From Bdellovibrionales bacterium (GTDB lineage: Bacteria; Bdellovibrionota; Bdellovibrionia; Bdellovibrionales; UBA1609), in the NCBI GenBank assembly GCA_020435005.1, contig JAGRAE010000015.1:1-32866 (forward strand): 32,866 bases of DNA, in the 5' to 3' direction. Below, in pieces: positions 1-8,037 of this stretch; within the stretch, counting starts at the first letter, position 1, and each line of letters starts with the position of its first letter. The notes under the pieces were generated by a model. It worked only from the letters and a program-made list of their open reading frames with translations, did no database searches and was not told where the DNA came from. The position numbers and the translations under genes are program-made.

Positions 1-1
1 T

Positions 2-604
2 GATGGTGTCTCTGGTAACAACAGTACTGGATGGGGGGCATCTGCTCCGGCACCTACCGATCCAGAACCTTCAACTCCTCCTGAAGATGTTTTTATAACG
101 AATGATACAATTAAGGTTTCAAGAGATTGTGAGTTTGGAGGTAAAGCCAGAGCTTTTATCACACCAAATTTAGCATTAAACCAAAGAGATGTATCAAGCA
201 TTTTCGATAATAATTCAACGCCAGAACTTACGACTAAAGTTGATAAGACAACTATTATTTTTGAAAACTGCCAAGTTGCTGATGAGAATTTTAACGAGTA
301 TGTAATCAATGGACGTCTGGATGCTAGCTCAGCTTCAGCAAGTTCAATTTTCACAGCCGAGACTACTGGACAAGGCATCACCTTTGATGGAAGTGGTTTG
401 AGTGACATCAAGGGAAAATTAAGTATTAAAGACGGTGATAAAGTGAATGATTGTGGAATAGACTTATCAGCAGAAGTTACGGACTCATTTGGTGATGTCT
501 TTGTGGCACAAAAAGCGGGTGTTGTTGCTCTTGATGCTACTTTAAACGGAAAACTGTGTGATAAATCTGGTAAGATTTCTGTTTCGGATGAAGTTCAATT
601 CTAA
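2..604 (+). CDS. Probable secreted/surface protein, 3' end only
   Basis: The frame is open from the first bases of the window to a TAA at 602-604, so the gene starts upstream; the visible part is 200 residues. It begins with a Gly/Ser/Pro-rich linker (about residues 1-30, with PAPTDPEPSTPP). Then comes a beta-strand-like region with recurring G-(K/R)-L patterns (NGRLDA, KGKLSI, NGKLCD) and four cysteines, which suits an exported, disulfide-containing beta protein. No family was recognised. A strong terminator follows 11 bases after the stop, so this is the last gene of its transcript. An internal ATG at 398 exists, but coding character continues far upstream of it, so it is not the start. Confidence 0.75.
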   Translation, partial: DGVSGNNSTGWGASAPAPTDPEPSTPPEDVFITNDTIKVSRDCEFGGKARAFITPNLALNQRDVSSIFDNNSTPELTTKVDKTTIIFENCQVADENFNEYVINGRLDASSASASSIFTAETTGQGITFDGSGLSDIKGKLSIKDGDKVNDCGIDLSAEVTDSFGDVFVAQKAGVVALDATLNGKLCDKSGKISVSDEVQF

Positions 605-614
605 AATTTATTTT

Positions 615-658
615 AAATCCGGCATAGCTAGACACAAGTCCAATGCCGGATTTTTTTT
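615..658 (+). terminator. Intrinsic terminator after the first gene
   Basis: A 10-base arm (AATCCGGCAT, 616-625) is matched perfectly by ATGCCGGATT (643-652) and followed by eight T residues (651-658). It is a classic rho-independent terminator for the + strand gene ending at 604. On the opposite strand the T-tract is short, so it is less likely to stop the converging hpt transcript. Confidence 0.92.
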
Positions 659-708
659 GACAAAGTTAGTCGAGAGTGGAATCCTAGTAATAAGAAAGGG
701 TTAACTTC

Positions 709-798
709 ATGACGTCTTTGTTTTCAGGTCCACTTGTAACAATATTTATCTTTTCTGTAATGATATTCTTTGTCGTAAATGTCTTAGTAAGTTACTGA
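709..798 (+). CDS. Possible 29-residue single-span membrane micro-protein
   Basis: An ATG at 709 is preceded by AGAAAGG (about 694-700), a plausible ribosome binding site. It opens a 29-codon frame ending in TGA at 796-798. Apart from a few polar residues at each end, the product is one hydrophobic stretch (FSGPLVTIFIFSVMIFFVV), long enough to cross the membrane once. It lies after the terminator at 615-658 and converges on hpt, overlapping the last codons of hpt by seven bases. No promoter is evident, and a frame this short in AT-rich DNA can arise by chance, so it is only a candidate. Confidence 0.4.
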   Translation: MTSLFSGPLVTIFIFSVMIFFVVNVLVSY

Positions 799-1304
799 GC
801 AAAGTTATAAATATCTTTATAGTTTCGACCAATTTCTTCTGAGTCCAAGCCATAGCCAATAAGGTAGCGATCATCTATAGTGCGACCTGTGTAGTCTGGT
901 TGAATGGGCAACTCACGTCTTGCAGGCTTGTCTAATAGAGTGCAAATTTTTAAACTTGCTGGATAAGAAGCCGCGATTCGTTCTCGTAGAAAACTTAAGG
1001 TTCTGCCAGCATCAATAATTTCTTCTACAATTAAAACATCTTTTTGAAAGACATTTGTAGAAATATCTTTAAGGATTCGAACACTTTCACCTTTTGGTGA
1101 AGTTAGATAAACAAAATCAACAACTAATGGTAAGTTTATTTTTCTCATTAAATCAGAACAAAATAAAACCGAACCTTTTAATGGACAAATTAAAACTAGG
1201 TCTTTGTTTTCATAATCTCGTTCTATTTGGCGAGCCAAATCTATAACCATTTCATTAATTTCGTCTTCAGTTATAAATGGTACCATCCCTTTTAATTTAC
1301 CCAT
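792..1304 (-). CDS. hpt: Hypoxanthine phosphoribosyltransferase
   Basis: Cytosolic purine-salvage enzyme that joins hypoxanthine (or guanine) to PRPP, giving IMP or GMP. The 170-residue product has the usual family length. The substrate-binding LKGS lies at about residues 42-45. The PRPP loop LIVEEIIDAGRT is at 91-102, with the acidic pair and Asp98 in place. The C-terminal IGYGLDSEE...RN segment is typical of Hpt. AAGGAG sits a few bases before the ATG. It is the last gene of the 5205-to-792 operon, 15 bases after the TPR gene. No clear terminator was seen downstream. Confidence 0.95.
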   Translation of the reverse strand: MGKLKGMVPFITEDEINEMVIDLARQIERDYENKDLVLICPLKGSVLFCSDLMRKINLPLVVDFVYLTSPKGESVRILKDISTNVFQKDVLIVEEIIDAGRTLSFLRERIAASYPASLKICTLLDKPARRELPIQPDYTGRTIDDRYLIGYGLDSEEIGRNYKDIYNFAQ

Positions 1305-1319
1305 CTGAATCTCCTTGAT

Positions 1320-2042
1320 TTAACTCAGTTCCACTTGTGTATCATTTTTTACGGTTTGTAACAATTTTTTTGCAGAACTGTTTTCTGGATTAATATCTAA
1401 AACTTCTTCCCAAAGTTTACGAGCAAGATGAATTTGCCCTCGCTCTTGAAAAATTTTTGCTAGTTTAAGACGTGCGGACTCAAAAGTTGGAAATTCTTTT
1501 ATTATTCGTTCGAGCTCGCGAATGGCCTTTTGATCGATGCCCAGTTTTCGATAACACTCTACGATCTTTAAAGAAATTTCAGCCTTACGGTTGCTAAGTT
1601 GTTTTGCTTTGTAAAATTGCTCTAAAGCTTCATTAAAACGTTTATTTTGAAAATAAAGCTCACCGAGTTCATCATGCTTTAAGGCAAATTTTTCATTTAT
1701 GTATGGATCAGAATTTTGTTTCTTTTTCTCAAGGCGGGCATGAGCATCTTCGAATATTTGCTTCCCTTCTTCGTAACGTCCTAAATCATTGAGTATGATA
1801 CTCAAACCCACACTAGCATCTGTAAAACCAGGATCGATCTCTAAAGCTCGTTTAAAAGCTCTAACAGCTTTATTAAATCTGCCGCGGTCATAGTAAATGG
1901 TGCCTAACATGTGGAAAATGAGAGGTTCCTTGTGATTTCTTAAAATTAACTGATTTAAAATTGATTCAGCTTGGTTATATTTACCATTTTCAAATAATTC
2001 TTGAGCTTCATTAATAAGATCACTTGTTTTATCTTCTACCAT
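1320..2042 (-). CDS. TPR-repeat protein, cytoplasmic
   Basis: A 240-residue protein with at least five tetratricopeptide repeats covering nearly its whole length, for example around residues 39-105 (AVRAFKRALEIDPG) and 125-220. It has no signal peptide or membrane span, so it is probably a soluble protein-protein interaction scaffold. The start codon overlaps the end of bamD by seven bases (2036-2042), which implies translational coupling. TPR repeats do not identify the partner. Position after a BatE-like TPR/SH3 protein and BamD suggests, without proof, a link to envelope biogenesis. Confidence 0.8.
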   Translation of the reverse strand: MVEDKTSDLINEAQELFENGKYNQAESILNQLILRNHKEPLIFHMLGTIYYDRGRFNKAVRAFKRALEIDPGFTDASVGLSIILNDLGRYEEGKQIFEDAHARLEKKKQNSDPYINEKFALKHDELGELYFQNKRFNEALEQFYKAKQLSNRKAEISLKIVECYRKLGIDQKAIRELERIIKEFPTFESARLKLAKIFQERGQIHLARKLWEEVLDINPENSSAKKLLQTVKNDTQVELS

Positions 2043-2773
2043 TTGAAATTTCTCTTTGCTCTAGCGGCCCAATGATTTTTGGGGAAAGTGTTAATAAGTT
2101 CTTGGTAGTACTTCTTAGCCTTTTCTTCCTTGCCAACCTTTTGAGCACTTAAAGAAGCCCAGTATAGACTTTTAGGTAGCAAACTAGTATCAGAGTATTG
2201 CTTTATCACATCTTCAAAGCGGCCCAATGCACTGTCATATTGTTCAGTCTTAAAATAAAAATCCGCTACATAATAAACACTTCTTGCTAATTTAAGCTTA
2301 CATTTCTCTTCATGGTCTCTTGCTGCCCCAGCGTAATCACTTTTTGGATAACTAGTATAAACCTGTCGAAAGTATATTTGAGCATCCTCAGCCACATTTA
2401 AATCGCGATCAATTGAATCGGGAAGCTGTTTGTACATACTCATTGCAATTCTAAAAGTTACAAAATCAATTTTTGGATGATTGGGATGAAATTCTTTAAA
2501 TAATTTATAAGCATTTTCAGCTTCAACAAAGTTTTCTCTGGCAAATTGTATGTTTGCAACTTCAAGTTCTGCTTCAACCGCTAAGCTGTTGTAAGGATGC
2601 TTATTTTTCAACTCATTAAAATTTGCTAAAGCTTCTTCAAACCTTTCTTGTTTCGTTAAAAATTGACCCATTTTAAAAAGGCCCTCTGGCGTATCTGTTT
2701 GAATAGGCTCCATGCTTGCGCAGGCAATAAACAAAGGTAAAAACAGCAGACTAATTAAATAAGATCTCTTCAT
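2036..2773 (-). CDS. bamD: Outer-membrane assembly lipoprotein BamD
   Basis: BamD is the lipoprotein partner of BamA in the beta-barrel assembly machine at the inner face of the outer membrane. The product (245 residues from the ATG at 2773) begins with a lipoprotein signal: MKRS, a hydrophobic run, then lipobox FIAC with the acylated Cys near residue 18. TPR-like helical pairs follow, with the BamD/ComL-like pattern of loaded segments (YFRQVYTSYPKSDYA; YQELINTFPKNHWA). The frame extends upstream to a TTG at 2800, which would put nine residues before the signal peptide, so the ATG is preferred although no strong SD is seen. bamA is not in the window. Confidence 0.85.
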   Translation of the reverse strand: MKRSYLISLLFLPLFIACASMEPIQTDTPEGLFKMGQFLTKQERFEEALANFNELKNKHPYNSLAVEAELEVANIQFARENFVEAENAYKLFKEFHPNHPKIDFVTFRIAMSMYKQLPDSIDRDLNVAEDAQIYFRQVYTSYPKSDYAGAARDHEEKCKLKLARSVYYVADFYFKTEQYDSALGRFEDVIKQYSDTSLLPKSLYWASLSAQKVGKEEKAKKYYQELINTFPKNHWAARAKRNFKW

Positions 2774-2822
2774 AGGAAGCCAGTGTAATGAAAGCCTCAA
2801 TTAAATGCAAGAAGACCTGAGC

Positions 2823-3884
2823 TTATGCGCGAAATTCCACTAAGTGTTGATAAACACTTGTAATTGTTACCTTTAAAACACTAGCAACGGGAATGGAAAT
2901 GATCATTCCTAATATTCCCAATAGTTGAGCTCCGACAATCATGGCCACAACAACAGTGATGGGATGTAAATTCACGAGCTTAGCAACTACTAACGGGATG
3001 ATAAAGAAAATATCAATCAGTTGGGCTGTGCCATAGACTACACAAAGCATAACTAAGGTAAAGGTGGAACTGTCATTAATGAGGGCAATAATAATTGCGG
3101 GTATAGCTCCAAACAGGGGGCCGACATAGGGTATTAAATTGGTGACGCCAGCAAATAATGAAAGCAGCCCAGCAAAGGGAAAATTTATTGCATACAAACC
3201 AACCCACACAGCTAAAGCAACGATAAGTGCTTCGAGTAAACGAGCCCGTACAAACTGTCCCATCTGATCGTTAATTTGATAATACATATTTAAGGTCAAC
3301 TCAAAAATGTGATTGGGCACGATAGATAAAAAGTTCTTGGCAAATAATCGACCGTCTTTAATTAAAAAAAAGGCAAAAAATGGTGACAACAAAAGAGTCG
3401 TTCCCAATTGAGAAACAATGCCGGGCAAATCTGTAAATAGACTTTTCGTCCATCCGAGCAAAACGGATTCGGCTTCAAGACCAAAATCTGTTTGATATGA
3501 AACTCCGGTTAAATCTTGAATTTTTAATTCTAACTGAGTGATTAAACGACTTACGCCCCCTATGTAAGTAGGAAACTGTTCTTGTAAGTTGGAAAACTGA
3601 CTAGATAAAAAGGGAACAATAGCGGTTATGCCAAATCCAACAAATATCCCGCCTAAACTAAACACTAATACTGTAGAAAACAAGCGATGGACACCGGCCC
3701 TTTCTAGAGAATTTACAATAGGACCCAGTAAATAGTTGATAACTAGTGCTAATACAAAAGAAAGCAACAGGTTATCTATACCAACAAGAATTAAAATAAA
3801 AAAACCCAAAAACCCAATAAATGAACCCAGACGAATCCACTCAATGAGTTTTAATTGTTTTCTTCGGTGTTCAGAAATATGCAT
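2823..3884 (-). CDS. AI-2E/PerM-family (UPF0118) inner-membrane protein
   Basis: A polytopic membrane protein of 353 residues, typical family length. Two hydrophobic helices lie at the N-terminus (about 17-60), a central extramembrane region at 85-150, and a cluster of helices in the C-terminal half. That half includes the LIPYVGPLFGAIPAII segment characteristic of the AI-2E transporter/PerM superfamily. Family members have been reported as autoinducer-2 exporters or Na+/H+ antiporters, so the substrate cannot be assigned. The ATG at 3884 overlaps the preceding TGA by one base with AGAGAA upstream; an in-frame TTG directly before it is the less likely start. Confidence 0.88.
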   Translation of the reverse strand: MHISEHRRKQLKLIEWIRLGSFIGFLGFFILILVGIDNLLLSFVLALVINYLLGPIVNSLERAGVHRLFSTVLVFSLGGIFVGFGITAIVPFLSSQFSNLQEQFPTYIGGVSRLITQLELKIQDLTGVSYQTDFGLEAESVLLGWTKSLFTDLPGIVSQLGTTLLLSPFFAFFLIKDGRLFAKNFLSIVPNHIFELTLNMYYQINDQMGQFVRARLLEALIVALAVWVGLYAINFPFAGLLSLFAGVTNLIPYVGPLFGAIPAIIIALINDSSTFTLVMLCVVYGTAQLIDIFFIIPLVVAKLVNLHPITVVVAMIVGAQLLGILGMIISIPVASVLKVTITSVYQHLVEFRA

Positions 3885-4411
3885 CAAGTTCTCTTTATTC
3901 TCTTTTTAAGGTGAGTGATTTTATTTGATGTTTCACGCAATCGGCGTCCCAGCACCTGAGAAAGTTTTTTATAAACTTTAATTCCTGTTACAGGATTTCT
4001 GTCTACAAGTTCGGCCAAATCCGGCTTAAAAAAACCAAGTACGGTGACCTCATTGTGAGCAATAGCGTTAGCTGTGCGTCGTCCATTTTCTTCTATTAAA
4101 GCAATTTCACCAAAAAAATCCCCATGTTTTAGTCGCGTGACATATGTGGCTTCATCGGTAGGGCTATCTATTGTAGCACTTTCGACAGTTACATCGACAC
4201 TACCGTTTACAATAATGAACATACCTACACCCACTTCACCCTGACGAAAAATAAACTCACCTGGACGGTATTTTCTTACATGAACAAGCGTCTCTATAAA
4301 TGATAGTTCTCGTGAAGATAGGTCTTCAAAGATGAAATTGTTTTCTAAGATATCGCGCAGCTCTCTTTTTTTTCGATCTCTGCGAAACAGGTTGTCATAC
4401 ATTAAACTCAT
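3884..4411 (-). CDS. Cyclic-nucleotide-binding domain protein without DNA-binding domain
   Basis: A 175-residue protein that is essentially one CRP/FNR-type cNMP-binding domain (about residues 28-150) with short charged ends. The phosphate-binding cassette is intact: FGEIAL at 100-105 with Glu102, and Arg111-Arg112-Thr in NGRRTA. A cyclic nucleotide or similar ligand can therefore be expected to bind. There is no C-terminal winged helix, so it is not a CRP-like transcription factor; it could regulate a partner protein. ATG/TGA overlaps of four bases with the upstream gene and the one-base overlap with the downstream membrane-protein gene tie it to both. Confidence 0.85.
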   Translation of the reverse strand: MSLMYDNLFRRDRKKRELRDILENNFIFEDLSSRELSFIETLVHVRKYRPGEFIFRQGEVGVGMFIIVNGSVDVTVESATIDSPTDEATYVTRLKHGDFFGEIALIEENGRRTANAIAHNEVTVLGFFKPDLAELVDRNPVTGIKVYKKLSQVLGRRLRETSNKITHLKKRIKRT

Positions 4412-5205
4412 AAACGGTTCTCCGTAGTCAAATACAAATTTTTAGCTGGCAACCAACCGGTGACACCACCTGGTATTTTTACTTGTAACCAATCGTCATA
4501 TTTCTGGGTTAAAAATAAATCTTGACCGGCAAAAACTTCGAACAGCACTGTATCTTCATCACTGGGTCCAGTATGCAACTTGGCTGTTTCTACAATGAGA
4601 GTGGCTTTTACTTCAAAAAATTCAAAGGATTTTAGACCTATGCAAAACAAAGAAAAGACAAATAATATAGAAAAAATAGCGCCAAAAATAGGAAATTTTG
4701 GCATCGGTAGTTCTTCTGATAATGCTTGTTTTCTAAGTCCAAAATATTTAATAAAAATTAAGCCAGAAAGAAGAAAAAAAAGTAGGGAAAGGAAAAACAA
4801 TAAATGCCATGGTGAATATTTTATTACATTACTTCGAAATGCTTCGATGCCCTCAGGTTTATATTCATTGATGGAGTTTGGTAGTTTATCCAAAACGTAT
4901 TTTAAAGCGAACTGGGCTTCCTTGAAGCCCGGCGACAATTCTAATGCCTTGCGATACAGAGCTACTGACCACCCTAAATTGTTTAGCTGCATTTCGGAAA
5001 GTCCCCAATTGTAATAAGCGACTTTATTTTTTGGCTGCAAGCTAGCGGTTTCTTTAAAAAGGTCACGTGCAGACTCAAATTCACCACTTTGATAGGCGTT
5101 TATACCTTTTAAAAAGGAACTTTGAGCGGAGGCAGCTATATCCGTATCAGGATTGGCAAAAGTTATATGACTGAATAAAAGGGCTAAAATTATCTTTTTT
5201 AACAT
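4408..5205 (-). CDS. Exported TPR/SH3 membrane protein, BatE-like
   Basis: A 265-residue protein with an N-terminal signal sequence (MLKKIILALLFSHITFA). TPR repeats follow at about 27-105 (AYYNWGLSEMQLNNLGWSVALYRKALELSPG), then two membrane helices at about 132-153 and 171-192, and a C-terminal bacterial SH3 domain at about 203-260 (AKLHTGPS...GWLPAKNLY). TPR, transmembrane segments and SH3 in this order are the layout of BatE proteins of the Bat/aerotolerance group. The rest of a Bat cluster (MoxR, BatA, BatB) is not here, so the name is by architecture only. It is first in the operon, divergent from the arginine operon. Confidence 0.75.
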   Translation of the reverse strand: MLKKIILALLFSHITFANPDTDIAASAQSSFLKGINAYQSGEFESARDLFKETASLQPKNKVAYYNWGLSEMQLNNLGWSVALYRKALELSPGFKEAQFALKYVLDKLPNSINEYKPEGIEAFRSNVIKYSPWHLLFFLSLLFFLLSGLIFIKYFGLRKQALSEELPMPKFPIFGAIFSILFVFSLFCIGLKSFEFFEVKATLIVETAKLHTGPSDEDTVLFEVFAGQDLFLTQKYDDWLQVKIPGGVTGWLPAKNLYLTTENRL

Positions 5206-5267
5206 ACCACTGCACTGTAAAATTAATTTTTTCGAGGTGCAAGATAGAGTGTAGTGTTTTACAAATC

Positions 5268-5296
5268 TTGTGTCCAGTCTCTTTGAATAGTAATAT
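5268..5296 (+). promoter_or_regulatory. Candidate sigma70-type promoter of the AST-like operon
   Basis: TTGTGT (5268-5273), a 17-base spacer, then TAATAT (5291-5296) fit a housekeeping promoter. The predicted transcript start near 5303 is about 18 bases before the ATG at 5321, leaving room for the SD GGGAGA (5311-5316). Match quality is moderate and rests on reading by eye. Confidence 0.45.
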
Positions 5297-5320
5297 TCAC
5301 TAAATACATTGGGAGATATT

Positions 5321-6697
5321 ATGAGTTTAATTGGGTCTAAAATAGCTGAGTCCTCAGAAATTAAAAATTTAGTAAATCAACTTACAAAAGCCGTTCAAGA
5401 TATTAATCAGAACATTGAGGGGCCAAGGGATGTAGATCCTAGCTTAGAAAAAAACAACAAAGATTTAGTGGATGATGTGTGTAATTCCAGGGGGCGTCCA
5501 TTATTTTATCCATATATCGGAACCGGTGCCGGTAGGGGGCCTTATGTAGAATTGCATGATGGTTCTGTTAAATTAGATCTTATTAATGGAATTGGTATTC
5601 ATATTTTTGGCCATAGTCACCCAGAGTTAATGGCCGCAACTATTCAAGGTGCATTATCTGATATAATTGTCCAAGGTAACTTGCAACCCAATGATGAATA
5701 TTTAAAGCTTACACGAAGACTTGCAGAAATAGCAAGCCGTAACAGTCGCTTGAAACATGCATGGCTTACAACTTCAGGATCGATGGCAAATGAAAATGCA
5801 TTAAAAATGGCTCGTCAAAAAAATTCTCCGGCCAGGAAAGTAATTGCCATGAAAGCCGCCTTTGCCGGTCGCACCACAATGATGGCTGAAATAACTGATA
5901 ATCCGGCATTTAAACAAGGTTTGCCAGACTACGATGAGGTTTTAAGAATACCTTTTTACGATAGAAACGACCCTCAATCCATTGAGAAAAGTGTAGCCTT
6001 GTTTAAAGAACATGTTGAAAAAAACAAAAATGATATTTGCGCTTTTATCTTCGAACCCATGCAAGGTGAAGGTGGCTACAATGTAGCGCCTAGAGAGTTT
6101 TTTATCCCATTATTTGAAATATGCAGAGAGAACAATATTGCTATTTGGGCTGATGAAGTACAAACTTTTTGTCGAACTGGTGAGTTTTTTGCCTTCGAAA
6201 CGCTAGGTATTGGCGAGTATATAGACTTGTGTACCGTGGCAAAAACTTTACAAAACGGAGCCACATTATTTACAGAAGAATACAATCCACAACCTGGTTT
6301 AATTGCGGGTACATTTTCAGGATCATCACCGACTCTCAATGCAGGTCTAAAAGTTCTGGATATTCTTGAGAATGAGGGTTACTTAGGACCCGAAGGAAAA
6401 ATTGCTAAGATACACAATGAATTCATTGCTATGCTAAACCGCCTCAATGAGACAAGTTGTAAAGGCTTGCTACAAGATGCTGGGGGTATGGGCTTAATGG
6501 TTGCCGTTACACCTTTAGACGGTACAAAAGAAAAAATGTTAGAGTTGTTAAAGGTGCTTTATAAAAATGGACTTATGACCTTTGGTTGTGGACGTGGCCC
6601 TTTCCGCTTGCGGTTTTTGTTGCCAGCAATTATGTCCACAGAGGATATTAAAATTGCTGAAAAGATAATTGAAAAATCTGTGCTGGAGATGGCTTGA
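5321..6697 (+). CDS. astC: Class-III PLP aminotransferase, succinylornithine transaminase-like (AstC/ArgD group)
   Basis: Probably moves the terminal amino group of N-succinylornithine to 2-oxoglutarate, giving N-succinylglutamate semialdehyde. The fold is clear: cofactor phosphate loop TSGSMANENALKMA (about 151-164), Asp278 in ADEVQTF contacting the PLP ring, and Lys308 in VAKTLQNG as the Schiff-base lysine. At 458 residues it is longer than typical AstC/ArgD (about 400), owing to a roughly 55-residue N-terminal extension. The substrate is inferred from the following astA and astD genes; acetylornithine or another omega-amino acid remains possible. GGGAGA precedes the ATG; an upstream TTG at 5309 is rejected. 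The stop overlaps the next start (TTGA). Confidence 0.75.
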   Translation: MSLIGSKIAESSEIKNLVNQLTKAVQDINQNIEGPRDVDPSLEKNNKDLVDDVCNSRGRPLFYPYIGTGAGRGPYVELHDGSVKLDLINGIGIHIFGHSHPELMAATIQGALSDIIVQGNLQPNDEYLKLTRRLAEIASRNSRLKHAWLTTSGSMANENALKMARQKNSPARKVIAMKAAFAGRTTMMAEITDNPAFKQGLPDYDEVLRIPFYDRNDPQSIEKSVALFKEHVEKNKNDICAFIFEPMQGEGGYNVAPREFFIPLFEICRENNIAIWADEVQTFCRTGEFFAFETLGIGEYIDLCTVAKTLQNGATLFTEEYNPQPGLIAGTFSGSSPTLNAGLKVLDILENEGYLGPEGKIAKIHNEFIAMLNRLNETSCKGLLQDAGGMGLMVAVTPLDGTKEKMLELLKVLYKNGLMTFGCGRGPFRLRFLLPAIMSTEDIKIAEKIIEKSVLEMA

Positions 6698-8037
6698 ACT
6701 TTATAGAACAATGTCGCCAAATAATTGCCATTGATAGTTCACCTGTTAATGGCAATGTAGAGGTTGTTGATTTTTTAGCAGATTTGGCAAAGGAATTTGG
6801 CTTTGCCGTCTCTGAACAAGAAGATATTTTAAATGGAATCCCTCAAAAAAATATAATTCTTCGCCACCTTAAAAATTTAAATGATAAGGAAGTATTATTA
6901 CTAACACACCTAGATACACCAGACCCAGGTAGTTATGCCCTGTGGACAAAAACCATGTCTAATCCTTTTAAAGCTTCAATTTATGGAAAAGAAATTTATG
7001 GCATTGGTGTGGCAGGAGCTAAAATTGATTTTCTTTGTAAGTTAGAGGCTGCCAGAAGAATATTAAATGAAAACATAAAGAGACCATTTGCTATTGTCGG
7101 AACATATGGTGAGCATTTAGGAATGATCGGCGTCTTGAAATTACTAAGAAAAAAAATGGTTGATCCAGATTTTGCCTTTGTTGGTGAAGCCACCGAGATG
7201 AAAGCCATACACGAGGGCGCAGGCATAACTATGGTAGAAGTGACAATACCCTTCAGTGACGAAGAAAAAGCCTACCACAAACAAAGCAACACCAACGAAA
7301 GTACAACCACTCAAAGTAAGATTTTTCGTGGTGAAGTGGGCTTAAATACAAAAGTTGGATTGAAAAACAATGCGATAGTTTCGATGTTTGATTATATCTC
7401 CCAGCTTCAAGACGGAGTTGTTGTAATGAGTATGGACGGGGGAGTGAGTGCAAATCGTCTGCCGGAAACAGCCTTTTTAGAATTAGATCTTGTCGGTGGG
7501 TTTAACAACCATGTAACAAAAAAAATAGCCAGCTTGTTAACAGCATTAAGAGAAATGGAAGAAAAGTTTTCTGAGTATCCAGCTCAAGGTTTTGATCCTG
7601 AAACTTGCACCGTCAACATTGGTTGTATACGAACTGTAAAAGATCATATTAAAGTTGAAGGAACTTGTCGTATACTACCAACTGTGCCTGAAGCCATAGC
7701 TGAGTCTTGGGTAGAAGAACTAAGAAAAGCTTGTGAAAGAGTTGGAGCTAATTTGCAAGTGACATTAAACCGCCGTCCTTTTGCCACATCAAAAGACAGC
7801 CGAGTAGTTAAATTATGTCAAGAAGAGCTTCAATCATTAGGAATGGATCAACAGTTGTATAAAACTACATTATGTACAGAAGCAAATGTCCTTTCGAGAT
7901 TGGGAGTTGAATGTATTCTTTTAGGTCCCGGTCAAGGCGTGGGCAACCTCTATCAGCCAAATGAGGTTTTAAACTTAGACGAAGCGGAAAAAGCAGTAAG
8001 CTTCTACGAAAACTTATTGAGAAAGTATTGTTTATGA
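6694..8037 (+). CDS. M20-family metallopeptidase homologue with altered metal site
   Basis: A 447-residue homologue of the M20 amidohydrolases (ArgE, DapE, LysK). THLDT supplies His72 and Asp74, VGEAT supplies Glu165, and GTYGEH keeps the general-base Glu140. By eye, three of the five usual zinc ligands are changed: the bridging Asp is Gly108 (GVAGAK), the second Glu of the EE pair is His141, and the C-terminal His is Tyr420 (NLYQPNE). The lid-domain His also appears lost. In context it could stand in for AstE, removing succinate from N-succinylglutamate, or be a non-catalytic partner. The start is a TTG overlapping the previous stop by four bases, with GGAG upstream; no nearby ATG suits. Confidence 0.75.
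   Translation: MNFIEQCRQIIAIDSSPVNGNVEVVDFLADLAKEFGFAVSEQEDILNGIPQKNIILRHLKNLNDKEVLLLTHLDTPDPGSYALWTKTMSNPFKASIYGKEIYGIGVAGAKIDFLCKLEAARRILNENIKRPFAIVGTYGEHLGMIGVLKLLRKKMVDPDFAFVGEATEMKAIHEGAGITMVEVTIPFSDEEKAYHKQSNTNESTTTQSKIFRGEVGLNTKVGLKNNAIVSMFDYISQLQDGVVVMSMDGGVSANRLPETAFLELDLVGGFNNHVTKKIASLLTALREMEEKFSEYPAQGFDPETCTVNIGCIRTVKDHIKVEGTCRILPTVPEAIAESWVEELRKACERVGANLQVTLNRRPFATSKDSRVVKLCQEELQSLGMDQQLYKTTLCTEANVLSRLGVECILLGPGQGVGNLYQPNEVLNLDEAEKAVSFYENLLRKYCL

Noticed and set aside
2774-2800. TTG start adding nine residues to BamD
   Set aside because: It would place polar residues before an otherwise standard lipoprotein signal peptide.
4580-5014. 144-codon open frame on the + strand
   Set aside because: Antisense to the well-supported TPR/SH3 gene; basic, low-complexity translation without domain or binding site.
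5309-5320. TTG start giving a longer transaminase
   Set aside because: The TTG overlaps the SD (GGGAGA) that serves the ATG at 5321.
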